NCBI RefSeq assembly: GCF_016772475.1
Contig: NZ_CP068595.1
Coordinates: 558,001 to 622,000, forward strand
From: Paenibacillus sonchi
GTDB lineage: Bacteria > Bacillota > Bacilli > Paenibacillales > Paenibacillaceae
Length of the DNA stretch: 64,000 nucleotides
Direction: 5' to 3'
Part shown: in pieces, positions 25,793 to 36,497 of the stretch
How positions within the stretch are numbered: the stretch's first letter is position 1
Layout: the number at the start of each line of letters is the position of its first letter
Program-made: the position numbers and the translations under genes
Notes under the pieces: generated by a model
The model's database searches: none
The model's input: the letters and a program-made list of their open reading frames with translations, nothing else
What the model was told of the DNA's origin: nothing

Positions 25793-27717
25793 GAGTAAAG
25801 GGCTGGATTTAAACCAGCCCCTCCTCATCAAACCGTACGTGAGGTTTTCCCTCATACGGCTTTCCGATGTTTGTCATTCATGGGCATGCAGATCACAATA
25901 GCGTTTTCAGTCCATACATGTTGGCAATATACTTAACCTCAGATAATGAACTCATCCATCTTCTACGTTGTCTCTTCTTCGCATACCACCGGGTTAATCT
26001 CTGCAAAATATACCAATCCAGCTTAGTTAACCTCTTTTGGCTATAGTTCGTGTAGTAGTAATTTCTCCATCCTTGAATTTTTGGATTGAGCCATTCCACC
26101 TGTTCCGCGAACGATCTTGAGCGCATGCTCGGCGGTGCTAATCTGTTTTTGACCACGCCTCGGATCCGTTCCTCTGCCTTCTTCGTTAGCCACTGTTGCG
26201 TGGTATAATATACCTTCCCTTGAGAAGTTTCTGCTTTCGTTTTTCGGTGGTGCATTCCTAAAAAGTCGAACCCTTCGTCTCCTGTCCACAAGCCTACAAT
26301 TCGGGTTTTCGTCGGGTGTAGGGTGAGTTCCAGACGTTCCATGATTCTGCGTATGAGTTCATACGCATGTTCGGCGTCCTTTTTGGTTTTGCAGACCACT
26401 ACAAAGTCGTCTGCATACCTTGTCAGCTCTCCCAATCCACTTCCGTGTTTCTCCCACAATCGGTCAAAGTAGTGCAGGTAGATATTCGCCAGCAGCGGTG
26501 AAATGACGCCACCTTGCGGAGTGCCTAAATCAGATCGCTTTACGTTTCCTTCTTCCATGACTCCCGCCTGTAGCCACTTCCGTATTAATTTCAGGATCCG
26601 CCTGTCATTGATACGCATCTGTATCAATTTCATGAGCTTCTCTTGATTAATATTGTCGAAGTAACCTTGGATATCGACGTCGACTACCCAATTCCCTTTG
26701 CGGTTGCAGGCTTTCCGAATTCGTTCCAACGCTCCTTTCGCACTTCGTTTCGGACGAAATCCGTAAGAGACTTCTTCGAAGTCTGCTTCGAAGATGGGTT
26801 CAATTACCAGCTTAGTTGCCATCTGTATGACTCGGTCGCGAACAGTGGGTATGCCCAGCGGTCTTAGCTTCCCGTCTTTCTTTGGGATAAAGTGCCGCCG
26901 TACGGGCTGGGGATAGTAGTTGCCTTCTTTCAATTCTCTCTCGCAAGCCTTGAGGAAGCTTGTTTCTCCTTGTTCCTCAATATCTGCGAGCGTCACGGCA
27001 TCTACTCCTGCAGCCCCCTTATTCGCCTTCACCCGTTTCCAGGCTTCGCACAGCACGTCCCAGCGGTGGATTTTGTCGTACAGGGCATGGAATTTACGCT
27101 TGCTGTTCTCCTTGGCCGCATGACCTAGCTTTTCTTGGAGTTCTTGAACTTTTTCCTTTGGTGTCGTTAGCCCTTTGGCATTCACTCACTCGTACCTCCT
27201 CCAAAAGCATAAACAAAGCAGGGCTCCTTCCCTCCCTAAGGTTATGTTGTCCTTAGGTTCTTCGGTACTATGAGCCCCTCGGACTCCCTTCCCACAGACG
27301 GTTCACTTCGTCTTCTGGACTTATAGAGCGTCTCTTTACGGGTTCCTACAAAAAAAATTCTCCCGTGTGGGGGAGGGTCTCCCCAGTTCACTGCACTATC
27401 TTTCAATCCATGCCGTTCCCATTACGCCGGAGGGTTCTTCACTGCTGTTCCAAGTTCTGCACAGTTTCCTTGGCCTTCGTCCATAGTTGCGGGACTCGGC
27501 TCCCTCTGTTCCCCTTCGCAGGGCCTTTTTGACGACGCGGCAGGATTCACTTGATGTTGCGGCCTGGATTGTTGCTCGCCCAGTCTCTGACTGATACTTT
27601 TGTCGATGCGCTTTTACACACAGATTTCGCCATATGCAAGCATCCTAGCTACAAAGGTGGCTTGGTCCCTCCCTTGGTTGGACTTTCACCAACTAGATAA
27701 TGCGTACTTCTGGGCAC
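25793..27717 (-). mobile_element. group II intron, probably bacterial class C
   Basis: A self-splicing retroelement of ~1.9 kb. The 5' end is placed at GTGCCC (minus strand, 27717-27712). Ribozyme domains I-III lie between there and the reverse-transcriptase gene, for example the hairpin TTGGTGAAAGTCCAACC at ~27675-27693. Domain V is clear at 25830-25862 (GCCGTATGAGG, GAAA-like loop, CCTCACGTACGG), and domain VI is the stem GGGCTGG/CCAGCCC at ~25799-25821. The 3' end is uncertain by a few bases. It lies immediately behind the T tail of the nifV terminator, the preferred landing site of class C introns. Confidence 0.85.
25893..27185 (-). CDS. ltrA: group II intron reverse transcriptase/maturase
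   Basis: The intron-encoded protein, ~430 residues, combines a reverse transcriptase with a maturase domain that promotes splicing and retrohoming. Visible are RT blocks [67 protein letters not shown] and the catalytic [11 protein letters not shown] (YADD), then the GIIM domain ([15 protein letters not shown], residues ~365-380). No HNH endonuclease domain follows, which fits class C. The GTG start is nine bases behind GGAGGAGG. The frame is intact with all catalytic residues, so the element may be active. Confidence 0.95.
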   Translation of the reverse strand: MNAKGLTTPKEKVQELQEKLGHAAKENSKRKFHALYDKIHRWDVLCEAWKRVKANKGAAGVDAVTLADIEEQGETSFLKACERELKEGNYYPQPVRRHFIPKKDGKLRPLGIPTVRDRVIQMATKLVIEPIFEADFEEVSYGFRPKRSAKGALERIRKACNRKGNWVVDVDIQGYFDNINQEKLMKLIQMRINDRRILKLIRKWLQAGVMEEGNVKRSDLGTPQGGVISPLLANIYLHYFDRLWEKHGSGLGELTRYADDFVVVCKTKKDAEHAYELIRRIMERLELTLHPTKTRIVGLWTGDEGFDFLGMHHRKTKAETSQGKVYYTTQQWLTKKAEERIRGVVKNRLAPPSMRSRSFAEQVEWLNPKIQGWRNYYYTNYSQKRLTKLDWYILQRLTRWYAKKRQRRRWMSSLSEVKYIANMYGLKTLL

Positions 27718-27723
27718 GCCAAC

Positions 27724-27764
27724 AACAAAAAAACAGCTCCCGCTTAAATAACCAGGAGCTGTTT
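27724..27764 (-). terminator. intrinsic terminator of the nif operon
   Basis: AAACAGCTCC pairs with GGGAGCTGTTT around a 14-base loop and is followed by seven Ts on the minus strand, 25 bases after the nifV stop at 27789. The group II intron begins directly behind it. Confidence 0.9.
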
Positions 27765-27788
27765 GATACATGATTATGAATGTTGTTC

Positions 27789-28931
27789 CTAAACCACATT
27801 CTGTGCCCGCTGCTGCTCTTCCATCAGCCACTGCACCAGCATATACTCAGGAACCGTGCCTTTGTGGGACTCGGCATATTCGCGGACCCGCACCAGCAGA
27901 CGCCCTGCGGTGTCAGGTGTGATTGTCAGGCCCAACTGGTCCAGCACATGGGCCACGCCGCCGGTGCCGGAATGCTTGCCCAGTACAAAACGGTGGCTCC
28001 GGCCTACCTCCGAGGGATCAAAGGTCTGATAGGTAGCCCTCTCCTTCATCAGCCCATCCACGTGGATTCCCGACTCATGGGTAAAAGCCAGCTGGCCCAC
28101 GATCGGCTTGGCATCGCCCACGCTGCGGCCGGAAGCGGCAATCACCTTGTCCGCCAAACCTTTGAGCAGATCGAATCTTACGCTGCTATCCCCGCCGTAA
28201 AGGTGGTGCCAGGCCATCGCTACTTCCTCCATGGCTGCGTTGCCGGTGCGTTCTCCAATCCCGGCAACCGTGGTGCTGGCCCAGACCGCACCTGCGGCAA
28301 TGCCGCTCAGCGTATTTGCACATGCCAGGCCAAAATCGTTATGGCAGTGCACCTCCAGCTCGACATCACCGGGAACTTCACCGAGCAGCGTGCTTACGCG
28401 CCCGGCAATCTGTCCCGGATGATGCGCCGACACAGTATCCGCATACCGGAACCTGCGGATGCCTTCCCGGTGCAGCGAATTCACCAGCCGGACCAGAAAA
28501 CCCATATCGGCTCTTGATGAATCCTCCATGCCCACCGATACCGTCATGCCCAGCGAAAGGGCATACTCCGCCGCACCCAGCAGTTTGTTCAGTCCCTCAT
28601 CTGTTGAGAGCCCCAGCTTGCCTTGCAGCTGAATCTCCGAAACAGGAATGGACACGTGGCTCCAGTTAACTCCTGTCGCCCGCGCCTTGTCGATATCCCC
28701 CGGCAGCGAGCGGTTCCAGGTCATCAGCTTCATCGGGAGGTTCAATCCGGCAATCGCCGCAATATCCTCCTGCTCCCGCGTACCCATGGCAGGAATCCCT
28801 ACCTCTGCCTGCTCCACTCCGCACTCCGACAGCAACTTTGCGATTTCCAGCTTTTCCGCCCTCGTGAATGATACTCCAGCCGCCTGTTCGCCATCCCGCA
28901 GTGTCGTGTCACATAGCTTGAGACTTTTCAC
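27789..28931 (-). CDS. nifV: homocitrate synthase NifV
   Basis: Makes homocitrate, the organic ligand of FeMo-co, from acetyl-CoA and 2-oxoglutarate. About 380 residues with the DRE-TIM metallolyase signature LCDTTLRDGEQAAGVSF at the N-terminus, RRFRYADTVSA, the metal ligands in LEVHCHNDFGLACAN and the later FTHESGIHVDGLMK. GTG at 28931 is chosen: it overlaps the hesA stop as GTGA and has GGAGG six bases upstream. It is the last gene of the nif operon, followed by a strong terminator. Confidence 0.95.
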   Translation of the reverse strand: MKSLKLCDTTLRDGEQAAGVSFTRAEKLEIAKLLSECGVEQAEVGIPAMGTREQEDIAAIAGLNLPMKLMTWNRSLPGDIDKARATGVNWSHVSIPVSEIQLQGKLGLSTDEGLNKLLGAAEYALSLGMTVSVGMEDSSRADMGFLVRLVNSLHREGIRRFRYADTVSAHHPGQIAGRVSTLLGEVPGDVELEVHCHNDFGLACANTLSGIAAGAVWASTTVAGIGERTGNAAMEEVAMAWHHLYGGDSSVRFDLLKGLADKVIAASGRSVGDAKPIVGQLAFTHESGIHVDGLMKERATYQTFDPSEVGRSHRFVLGKHSGTGGVAHVLDQLGLTITPDTAGRLLVRVREYAESHKGTVPEYMLVQWLMEEQQRAQNVV

Positions 28932-29680
28932 GGTGTACCTCCTTCTCCGCAGCAAGCGCATTTCGGATTACGGGAAATATGGACGCTGTAACAGGCGAAG
29001 TCGAGTGAGCTGAAGCGATGCATTACGCCCGCATAAGTTGTCCCTACCCCTGTAATCCATTTTACGGCTTCCAGCGCAGCCAGACAACCCGCAATTCCGG
29101 AGGTGGCTCCCAGAACTGGAAATCCAAGCGGCTCCCACTGGGGCGCCACATCCGGGTACAGGCATTCCAGGCAGGGGGTTACACCGGGAACGACCGTTGT
29201 GAGGGAAATCTCAAAACCATACATAGCAGCTTCCACCATAGGCGTTCCGGTATCTACACACAGACGGTTCAGCGCATATCGCTCGGGAAAGTCATAACGG
29301 GCGTCAATCACAATATCAGCGTCCTGCACCCAGGGCCGGGCAAGAGGAATTTCAATTCTGGCATTGTGGCCCTCAATTTCGACATGCGGGTTCAGACGCT
29401 TCAGCTGGGCAATCGCTGTACTCATGCGTTCCATCTTCAGGTGATCCGTATCCATCAGAATCTGCCGGTTCAGATCAGGCGGGACAACAATCCCTTCATG
29501 GGCCAAAATAAGCCTGCCGACACCCGCCGCAGCCAGATACAGCGCAGCCGTTCCCCCCAGCCCGCCAATTCCGGCCACCATCACCGTCGCTTCCTTCAGC
29601 GCCTTTTGCCCTTCTTCCCCGAGCAGCTTAAGCTGCCGGGCATACCGTTCCAGCTCCAAACCTCCGGCAAGCGGCTCCAT
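28928..29680 (-). CDS. hesA: HesA, E1-like adenylating protein of the nif operon
   Basis: A ThiF/MoeB-type protein of ~250 residues. It shows the nucleotide-binding motif VAGIGGLGGTAALYLAAAGVG, the adenylation Arg/Gln block LNRQILMDTDHLKMERM and two Cys pairs for zinc (TPCLECLYP and CACCGEGG). In Paenibacillus hesA sits between nifX and nifV and is required for full nitrogenase activity, probably in metal-cofactor or sulfur handling. It overlaps nifV by four bases and lies 38 bases after the DUF269 gene. Confidence 0.94.
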   Translation of the reverse strand: MEPLAGGLELERYARQLKLLGEEGQKALKEATVMVAGIGGLGGTAALYLAAAGVGRLILAHEGIVVPPDLNRQILMDTDHLKMERMSTAIAQLKRLNPHVEIEGHNARIEIPLARPWVQDADIVIDARYDFPERYALNRLCVDTGTPMVEAAMYGFEISLTTVVPGVTPCLECLYPDVAPQWEPLGFPVLGATSGIAGCLAALEAVKWITGVGTTYAGVMHRFSSLDFACYSVHISRNPKCACCGEGGTP

Positions 29681-29718
29681 CCCCGTCCCCCCTTGTGACT
29701 GATCATCAATTTGCAGCG

Positions 29719-30285
29719 TTAGCCTTCAAGGCTGAACAATCCGTGGCATGCGGTCATTTCCTTATATTTTTCCAAAAAAGCCAGTCCTTCCTCGACACAT
29801 TCCACCCCGTAGCGGATGGTCTTCTCCTCTGAAGTGAACGGGAAAGGGGCACCGGCCCGCAGGCTCTTCAGCACCAGAATCACACGCCCGGTATACAGCA
29901 GCCCCCGTCCAAAACCCTCCACATTAATCTCAGCGGTGCTTTGCACCATGGCTCCGCTCTTCTCTTCCATGACTCCGGCGATAGCCTGGAACAAAATCGG
30001 AACCTGCTGGCGGACCTTCGGAGATACGGCACAGTTGAAGTCCGATTTATTCTTGTCCTCGGCGGAAGCCAGGAACAGCTTGGCGATTTTCTCCTGCGGA
30101 GACAGCGCGGCATGCCGTCCGAAGAAATCAGCCGTATCGAGCAGATTGCACAAACGGCGGACGAAAGCATCCGCCGTACCCTGATCCAGCTCCTTTACAA
30201 CTTTGCGGCGGCGGGGTTTCACCGCCGCCCCCTCCCGGAAAAGTCCGACCTGAACTGCCATCTTTCCATCAGCCAATGGTTCCAT
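29719..30285 (-). CDS. NifX-associated protein (DUF269)
   Basis: About 188 residues. The family core is visible in the second half: STAEINVEGFGRGLLYTGRVI followed by SLRAGAPFPFTSEEKTIRYG and VECVEEGLAFLEKY. DUF269 proteins follow nifX in many diazotrophs, and their biochemical role is not defined. In Paenibacillus nif clusters the gene between nifX and hesA is usually called orf1, and some species lack it. Its start overlaps the nifX stop by 17 bases. The N-terminal third (residues 1-45) is basic and less conserved. Confidence 0.88.
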   Translation of the reverse strand: MEPLADGKMAVQVGLFREGAAVKPRRRKVVKELDQGTADAFVRRLCNLLDTADFFGRHAALSPQEKIAKLFLASAEDKNKSDFNCAVSPKVRQQVPILFQAIAGVMEEKSGAMVQSTAEINVEGFGRGLLYTGRVILVLKSLRAGAPFPFTSEEKTIRYGVECVEEGLAFLEKYKEMTACHGLFSLEG

Positions 30286-30676
30286 CCCCTTCCTCCCCTT
30301 TCACCGTGTCTTCTTCCGCACGCAGCACTTTGGCCAGCCACATCGGCGGCTTGCCCTGAAGCATCTCAACCAGACGTTTCACCTGCTCATCAATCGGGCT
30401 GCCGAATGGAACCTTAACCGGCATAATCTTGCGGCGTGTCACCCGCGCGGCGGCTGAAGCGCCTATCTGCATGATGAAGATCAGTGTGCAATCTTCTACA
30501 GCCGTCAGGCGGCAGTCAATTTTACCGGCTTCATCCTGATTCAGAACAGCCGGCAGCTTGCGCAGCTCTACCAGTTCACCGCCATTTTTGGTCACATTAT
30601 ATACAGCGAACATTGGGCTTTGCCCGAAATGGGCATTCACACGGCTTCCATCATCTGTGGCGAACGCTACTTTCAC
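30269..30676 (-). CDS. nifX: nitrogen fixation protein NifX
   Basis: A ~135-residue carrier of NifB-co/VK-cluster on the way to NifEN. It starts MKVAFATDDGSRVNAHFGQSP, the NifX/NifB-tail domain pattern, and has EDCTLIFIMQIGASAAARV in the middle. The last ~20 residues are charged. Its start lies 26 bases inside the end of nifN and its stop inside the DUF269 gene, so translation is probably coupled across all three. The domain is related to the C-terminal part of NifB encoded 7 kb upstream in the same operon. Confidence 0.92.
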   Translation of the reverse strand: MKVAFATDDGSRVNAHFGQSPMFAVYNVTKNGGELVELRKLPAVLNQDEAGKIDCRLTAVEDCTLIFIMQIGASAAARVTRRKIMPVKVPFGSPIDEQVKRLVEMLQGKPPMWLAKVLRAEEDTVKGEEGDGTIG

Positions 30677-31979
30677 GGTGCCCAGCCTCCCTCTGCATTA
30701 ACAAATTCCCTGCTTTGTTGCTCCACTCCATGGCGCCTCTGTATCCTACGGAGACAGACATATATGCGCCCAGCTCATTCCATACCGGGAACCCCGCCGG
30801 CATAAATGCAGCAGCAATCCGCTGCGCTCCGGCGATACCGTGCGAATTGCTGATCCACAGATCAGCCCCCTTGCCCAGCACTTCGGCATCATCCAGATCC
30901 CCTATCCACACCTCGCGCTCCATCCCTGCAACCAGCGGTGTTTCATAGGAGGCAATCAGCGCCTTCTGCTCCACACCCAGCTCCTCAAGCCAACCCGAGA
31001 CCGAGCAGAGATGATCCGGCTCCAGTGCAGCGATGGCAGACATGCCCGCAAACTGGAAATGCGCATCAAGCATGCTGTCGAGCAGATTCTCGCGCTGCCA
31101 GCAATAACGCAGCGGTACCGGCTCTCCGCTGATCTGATGCAGAAAATGCAGCAGCTCGTCGGAAGCCTTCAGCCCCATCGCATGCGTAAATACCTTATAG
31201 GGCGTACCCAGCGCATTATGAAGTCTTCTTGCCGGACGCTCCATGCTGCCGCCGATGGCGATCGTAAGCCCGGACTGCAGGCTCTGCAGCATGGAATCCA
31301 GCGGCACACCGCCCCGGGTCAGCGGGGAGAACCCGGTCAGCAAATGTCCTGACAAGGAGGTCGAGATATCCGGCAGCGCGATCACCTCGAACCCGAAGGA
31401 AGAAATCATCTCCTTCAGTTCCATCACATCGGCAGGTGTCAAAAAAGATCCGGGCAGCAGCGTAATCTGCCGGGTATTCACACTTCTCGAACCCCGGTGG
31501 CCCACCTGCTGGATCATTTCATCGATCATCGACTCCACCGCTGCGCTGAAGCCCGATTCCAGCGAGCCCCGGAAGTCCGGCAGCACCACGGAAAAGGCAA
31601 GCCCCCCGCGCATATTCCGCTCCCGCTTGTAGGACTTGAGCATACTCTGGTAATCCACCCCGGCGACATCGGTCAGTTCCGTTCCGATGATCCCGATGAT
31701 ATCGGGGCGGTGCTTGCTAAGCACCAGATTAAGAGCTTCCTCCAGATTGCGGTTGGCATCGAAGATCACGTCCATCTCCTGCAGGGCGGAGGTCTGTACT
31801 GCAATCGGCTCACGGAAATGCCGGGTCAGCAGCGCCTTGGGAAAAGCGGAACAGCCCTGTGAGCCGTGCAGCAGAGGCATGGCACGGTAGCAGCCCTGCA
31901 GGGCCAGCACGGCGCCGAGCGACTGGCCGGTCTTGATCGGATTGACCGAAGCCGGCTTCCTTCTTCGGTTAACGGTCAT
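30651..31979 (-). CDS. nifN: nitrogenase FeMo-cofactor biosynthesis protein NifN
   Basis: Beta subunit of the NifEN scaffold on which FeMo-co precursor matures. About 442 residues with the oxidoreductase/nitrogenase component 1 fold. The N-terminal block NPIKTGQSLGAVLALQGCYRA is followed by LLHGSQGCSAFPKALLTRHFREP, carrying Cys ligands equivalent to the NifK P-cluster region. DIIGIIGTELTDVAGVD replaces the Cys pair seen in NifK, as is normal for NifN. Its start overlaps the nifE stop by 11 bases. Confidence 0.95.
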   Translation of the reverse strand: MTVNRRRKPASVNPIKTGQSLGAVLALQGCYRAMPLLHGSQGCSAFPKALLTRHFREPIAVQTSALQEMDVIFDANRNLEEALNLVLSKHRPDIIGIIGTELTDVAGVDYQSMLKSYKRERNMRGGLAFSVVLPDFRGSLESGFSAAVESMIDEMIQQVGHRGSRSVNTRQITLLPGSFLTPADVMELKEMISSFGFEVIALPDISTSLSGHLLTGFSPLTRGGVPLDSMLQSLQSGLTIAIGGSMERPARRLHNALGTPYKVFTHAMGLKASDELLHFLHQISGEPVPLRYCWQRENLLDSMLDAHFQFAGMSAIAALEPDHLCSVSGWLEELGVEQKALIASYETPLVAGMEREVWIGDLDDAEVLGKGADLWISNSHGIAGAQRIAAAFMPAGFPVWNELGAYMSVSVGYRGAMEWSNKAGNLLMQREAGHRESSVRHR

Positions 31980-33332
31980 AGGGAGGCGCCTCCTTATCCC
32001 ACGGAGCCGGGCTGGCAGCCAGCTTCCAGATCGGATTGGCCAGCGAATAGGTCAGTTCCTTGGCGAGCCGCAGAAGTCCTTCATAGCCCGCATACGCTTT
32101 ATGCCGCTCCTGGTTGATATCAATGAACGGAATCTGTTCCTTCATCGCAACATACATATTGCGGCCGCCCGCGATCATCATATCGGCTTTGCGTTCCCGG
32201 ACCGTCTTGAGGATGCGGCCGGCACCGCCCTCGGGAATATATTCGGTATCGTCACCTACACGGTCAGCGATCCGCCGGACATCATCCTCTGTGCTTTTGT
32301 TCGTTCCGACGCCCACCACCTGAACGCCCAGCTCCTTCAGTGCGGAAATGACCGACCAGCTCTTGACGCCGCCGGTATAGAGCACCGCTTTCTTTCCTTT
32401 CAGAATTTTGCGGTAAGGACGCAGCTCCTGGCTGAGCCGGGCCTCTTCACGCTCGGTTAGCCGGTCTACCCGGCGCTCCATATCACGGTCATTCATCAGA
32501 TAGGCCATTTGCCGCAGCGAATAAGTCGTCTCCTTGGCTCCGTAAAAAGAGCCTTCGAAATAGGGGATGCCGTATCTGGACTCCATTTCCCTGGCGAGTC
32601 CAAGTAAGGCCCGGCTGCAGACAACCATGTTCACCTTGGCGCGGTGCGCCCAGGTGACCTCCTTGTAGCGGGCATCTCCTGTTATCCGTGAGGTTACTGA
32701 AATACCGGCACTGTTCATCAGCTTCTCGATATCCCACATCTCGCCGGCGATATTGTATTCGCCGATAAGATTGATCCCCATGGGCATATCGGGGAGGGCT
32801 CCCCTGTACCAATGACATACTGGAGCAGCGCATCTCCGGCCAGCCGGTTGCCGAGATTTTTGCTTCCGACAAATCCGGGGCTGTTCACCGGGATGACCGG
32901 TATACCGAGCCGCTCCGCAGCCGTCTTGCAGACGGCATCCATGTCTTCACCGGTCAGGGCAGTCACACAGGTTGAATATACAAATATTGCCGGAGGCGCA
33001 AAGCGCCCGGCAATATAGTCAATACTGTCCTTCAGTTTCTTTTCTCCGCCAAAAATAATATCGGAATCGGTCAGATCCGTAGCAAAGCCATATTGGGACA
33101 GGGAGGGCCCGCTGGACAGGGTCCCCCTGCTCTCCCAGCTGTTCCCGGCACAGGCAATCGGACCATGGACAAGATGCGCAGCGTCCATAATCGGCAGCAG
33201 TGTAATTTGGGCTCCGTCGAAGGAGCAGCCTCCAGCCGCTTCGCCCGGTTTGGGCCGTGGACAGGGCCGTACTTTCGGGGCCAGGCTCCCGCAAGCCCCG
33301 GAATCAAATTCGTCTTTTCGAACAGGGTCCAT
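31969..33332 (-). CDS. nifE: nitrogenase FeMo-cofactor scaffold NifE, frameshifted
   Basis: Alpha subunit of the NifEN scaffold. The 5' part carries [34 protein letters not shown] and [16 protein letters not shown]. The 3' part carries [40 protein letters not shown] and [19 protein letters not shown]. The two lie in different frames, joining at the GGGG run 32791-32794 (minus CCCC, after TGEPSP). One extra base gives a single ~454-residue protein of normal NifE length. ATG 33332 is chosen, 11 bases behind AAGGAG; an in-frame TTG lies at 33374. The two halves are both well conserved, so a sequencing error is more likely than decay, but as read the gene is broken. Confidence 0.9.
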
Positions 33333-33438
33333 CGGCTCTTCATCTCCTTCGCTAAAGTTGCTTGCTTCACGCAAACCTCGCGCTGCTCAGGCGGCCATTG
33401 CACATGATTGCAAAATTCCTTTTATATTTATTCAAATA

Positions 33439-34998
33439 TCACCGCACCAAATCATAGTTAAAGCCGGAGTTGTTGCGGTCAAGCTCATCAAGGACCGTAT
33501 TCACGAGCAAGCTCAACAGGTTCAGCGTGCCCTGATAGCCGATGATCGGATAACGGTGCATATGATGACGGTCCAGAATCGGGAAGCCTACGCGAACCAG
33601 GGGCACACCCGCATCCTTGGCGGCAAATTTCAGATGCGAGCTGCCGATTGCCAGGTCAACCGGATCGTTGATCAGCAGCGAACGCATATGCCACAGGTCA
33701 TTGCCGATGTACAGGGCCGCTTCGGAACCGTAAGGACTGGAAGCCAGAAGCGCCTCTGCTTCGTCCTTGAATTTCACTTCATTAAAATCGACATCGCCAT
33801 TGGAGCAGACGATATGAACCGGCTCCATGCCAATCTCCAGGCAGAATCCGATGAGTCCGATCAACAGGTCCGGATCGCCTACGAGCGCAACCCGTTTGCC
33901 GTGCAGATAAGGATGGCTGTCCGTCAGGGCATCCACTACCCGGCCGCGTTCCTCCATTAGAGAAGCCGGAACGGGAAGGCCTGTCAGCTCACTGACGGCA
34001 TCCAGCAGCTTATCCGTGCCGGTAATCCCCAGCGGTGTGGACAATGCAGTGAGCTGCTGGTTCCAGGTGCCGCTGATGAAATCCTGTGTTTTCTTCAATG
34101 TGTATTTCTGCAGTGACAATGTACCGAGAGCATTGGCTGCCAGAGGCACATCAGCGAGCTTCGTGCCGCCGTAGTAATATTCATACTCGCCTGTGGCCGG
34201 AGAGTCATAGTTGCCGCTGTGATCTCCCAGAAGCGTATATTTGGTATCGAAGGCCTCGAGAATTTTACGGATTTCAGCAAAGTTGCCGGTGTAAGGCTCA
34301 AACCCAAGCATCACATTCAGCTTCTCGCCCGCCTCTTCGCCGCTTCCAGGGTTAGCCTGAACGCCTGAGCGTTCATACAGGTAGCTCAAAATGCCTTTCA
34401 GCATGGAATCATAACCTGTAATATGCGAACCGACAAAGCTTGGCGTGTTGCAGAAGGCTACCGGGAAATCTTCTGTAATGGCTCCCTTGATCCGGGCATT
34501 GCCGATAAAAGAAGACAGGTCATCACCGATGACTTCAGCCATGCAGGTAGTACAGAGAGCAATCATCTCCGGCTTATACAATGCGATGCTGTTCTCCAAG
34601 CCGTCGATCAGATTGTTCATCCCGCCGAATACCGCCGCGTCCTCGGTCATCGAAGAAGAGACGGCAGGCGTAGGCTCTTTGAAGTGCCGGCTGAGATGAC
34701 TGCGGAAATAAGAGTTGCAGCCCTGTGAGCCATGAACGAACGGCAGTGTTTTCTCGAAGCCAAGCGCAGCCATCACTGAACCCAGCGGCTGGCAGGCTTT
34801 ATGAGGGTTGATGACCACAGCTTTGCGGTCAAAGTTTTTTTGCATATATTCTGCGGATTTGGAGTAGGCGAGTGCTTCTGCTGTATCCTGTTCGCTGCAG
34901 GGTGCTTCAAACTGCTTTTTGTTTGCCCGCTGCTGAACGTAGCGTTCTTCGGAGAATAATGAGTTGTAGTCTGGAATTTCCAGTCTGTCCCTGCTCAT
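33439..34998 (-). CDS. nifK: nitrogenase MoFe protein beta chain
   Basis: About 519 residues. It forms the alpha2-beta2 MoFe protein with NifD. The P-cluster ligands are visible in [39 protein letters not shown] and [30 protein letters not shown] is the conserved segment downstream. ATG 34998 is chosen: it overlaps the nifD stop as ATGA with AGGGGG upstream. It is 106 bases upstream of nifE at the chosen starts. Confidence 0.97.
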   Translation of the reverse strand: MSRDRLEIPDYNSLFSEERYVQQRANKKQFEAPCSEQDTAEALAYSKSAEYMQKNFDRKAVVINPHKACQPLGSVMAALGFEKTLPFVHGSQGCNSYFRSHLSRHFKEPTPAVSSSMTEDAAVFGGMNNLIDGLENSIALYKPEMIALCTTCMAEVIGDDLSSFIGNARIKGAITEDFPVAFCNTPSFVGSHITGYDSMLKGILSYLYERSGVQANPGSGEEAGEKLNVMLGFEPYTGNFAEIRKILEAFDTKYTLLGDHSGNYDSPATGEYEYYYGGTKLADVPLAANALGTLSLQKYTLKKTQDFISGTWNQQLTALSTPLGITGTDKLLDAVSELTGLPVPASLMEERGRVVDALTDSHPYLHGKRVALVGDPDLLIGLIGFCLEIGMEPVHIVCSNGDVDFNEVKFKDEAEALLASSPYGSEAALYIGNDLWHMRSLLINDPVDLAIGSSHLKFAAKDAGVPLVRVGFPILDRHHMHRYPIIGYQGTLNLLSLLVNTVLDELDRNNSGFNYDLVR

Positions 34999-36452
34999 AC
35001 GCCCGCCCCCTCTTTCTGTGCTTTTTCCTTCTTGCGGATCAGATTCCATACCGGACTGTTTACGGTCATATCCATGTCCTTGGCGAAAATTTTGAACCCG
35101 TCAAAGCCGTGATACGGGCCGCTGTAGTCCCAGGAATGCATCTGGCGGAACGGAACGCCCATCTTGTGGTACACATATTTTTCCTTGACGCCCGAGCCTA
35201 CCAGATCGACATTCAGCTTCTGGGCCAGCTCTTCCAGCTCATAAGCGGTAGGGTCATCCATAATGATGGTGCCTTCCTTCATCATAGGGAAGGTTCTTTC
35301 GTAATCATCCTTATGGGCAAATTCATAACCGGAAGCTACGATATCCATGCCCAGATCCTCGTATGCTCCAATCGTATGACGGGAACGCAGACCGCCGATC
35401 ATCAGCAGCACCTTTTTATTCTCCAGACGCGGTTTGTATTTATTAATAATGGCATCCATTGCCGGTTTGTGTTTCGCAATCATTTTCTCACAGTTCTCCT
35501 GGATCGTTGCATCGAACCGCGCTGCGATAGCGCGCAGACTCTCATAAGTCTTGGACGGTCCGAAGAAATTGTATTCCATCCACGGAATATCATAGGCCTT
35601 CTCCATATGATCCACCATGTAGTTCATGGAGCGGTGGCAGTGAATCAGATTCAGCTTCGCCTTATGGGCAATTTCCAGCTCGTTCAGGGTACCGTCGCCG
35701 GACCACTGGGCAATGACGCGAAGGCCCATTTCTTCCAGCAGAATACGGGAAGCCCATGCATCGCCGCCGATATTATAGTCGCCGATAATATTGACATCAT
35801 AAGGGCCGGTTTCAGCCAGTTCGGCTTTGCCCAGCACGAAATCGCGGATGGCATCATTGGCGATGTGGTGGCCCAGCGACTGGCTGACGCCGCGGAATCC
35901 TTCGCAGCGTACTGGCACAATCGGCATATCCAGCTCTTTGGCCATTTTTTTGGATACCGCTTCAATATCATCGCCGATCAGACCGACCGGGCATTCGGAT
36001 TGTACAGAGATCCCTTTGGCGAGGGGGAACATTTCCGTGATCTCGCGTATAATCACTTCCAGCTTTTTGTCACCGCCGAAAACAATGTCCGTTTCCTGGA
36101 AATCACTCGTAATCTGCATAGCCGTAAAATTGTCGATCCCCAGCGTGCCATTGGCATAGTTGCGGCGTGTGCCCCAGCTGTACTGTCCGCAGCCGATAGG
36201 ACCGTGGCTGATATGAACCATATCCTTGATCGGCCCCCATACCACACCTTTGGAGCCCGCAAAGGAGCAGCCGCGCGGCGTCATTACCCCGGGACGGGAT
36301 TTAATATTAGACTTCAGGGCACAGGTGCCGCAGGATTGGGCTTCTTCGGTATTGATCTGGAAATGCTTCTCGCGGTCCTTCTTTGCTTTTTTGGGGTAGG
36401 CTTCCAGAACCTCTTCTACTATTTTCTTATTCTCCTCGATATTCAGTCCCAT
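34995..36452 (-). CDS. nifD: nitrogenase MoFe protein alpha chain
   Basis: About 485 residues. P-cluster ligands lie in [33 protein letters not shown] and [12 protein letters not shown]. The FeMo-co ligand Cys is in [18 protein letters not shown], and the His ligand in [19 protein letters not shown]. The conserved [19 protein letters not shown] is also intact. So this is a Mo-dependent NifD, not VnfD or AnfD. It is separated from nifH by 134 bases with two strong hairpins. Confidence 0.98.
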   Translation of the reverse strand: MGLNIEENKKIVEEVLEAYPKKAKKDREKHFQINTEEAQSCGTCALKSNIKSRPGVMTPRGCSFAGSKGVVWGPIKDMVHISHGPIGCGQYSWGTRRNYANGTLGIDNFTAMQITSDFQETDIVFGGDKKLEVIIREITEMFPLAKGISVQSECPVGLIGDDIEAVSKKMAKELDMPIVPVRCEGFRGVSQSLGHHIANDAIRDFVLGKAELAETGPYDVNIIGDYNIGGDAWASRILLEEMGLRVIAQWSGDGTLNELEIAHKAKLNLIHCHRSMNYMVDHMEKAYDIPWMEYNFFGPSKTYESLRAIAARFDATIQENCEKMIAKHKPAMDAIINKYKPRLENKKVLLMIGGLRSRHTIGAYEDLGMDIVASGYEFAHKDDYERTFPMMKEGTIIMDDPTAYELEELAQKLNVDLVGSGVKEKYVYHKMGVPFRQMHSWDYSGPYHGFDGFKIFAKDMDMTVNSPVWNLIRKKEKAQKEGAGV

Positions 36453-36497
36453 TCATTGCCCCTCCTTTTCCTGGTGCAGGATGCTTGAGCCGCCTGC

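Noticed and set aside
26643..27256. Plus-strand frames across the group II intron
   Set aside because: They are antisense to the intron reverse transcriptase, whose full domain set is on the minus strand.
31969..32787. A separate gene starting [12 protein letters not shown] instead of a split nifE
   Set aside because: The ATG lies inside a conserved NifE segment, lacks a ribosome-binding site, and joins perfectly to the upstream part after one base is restored.
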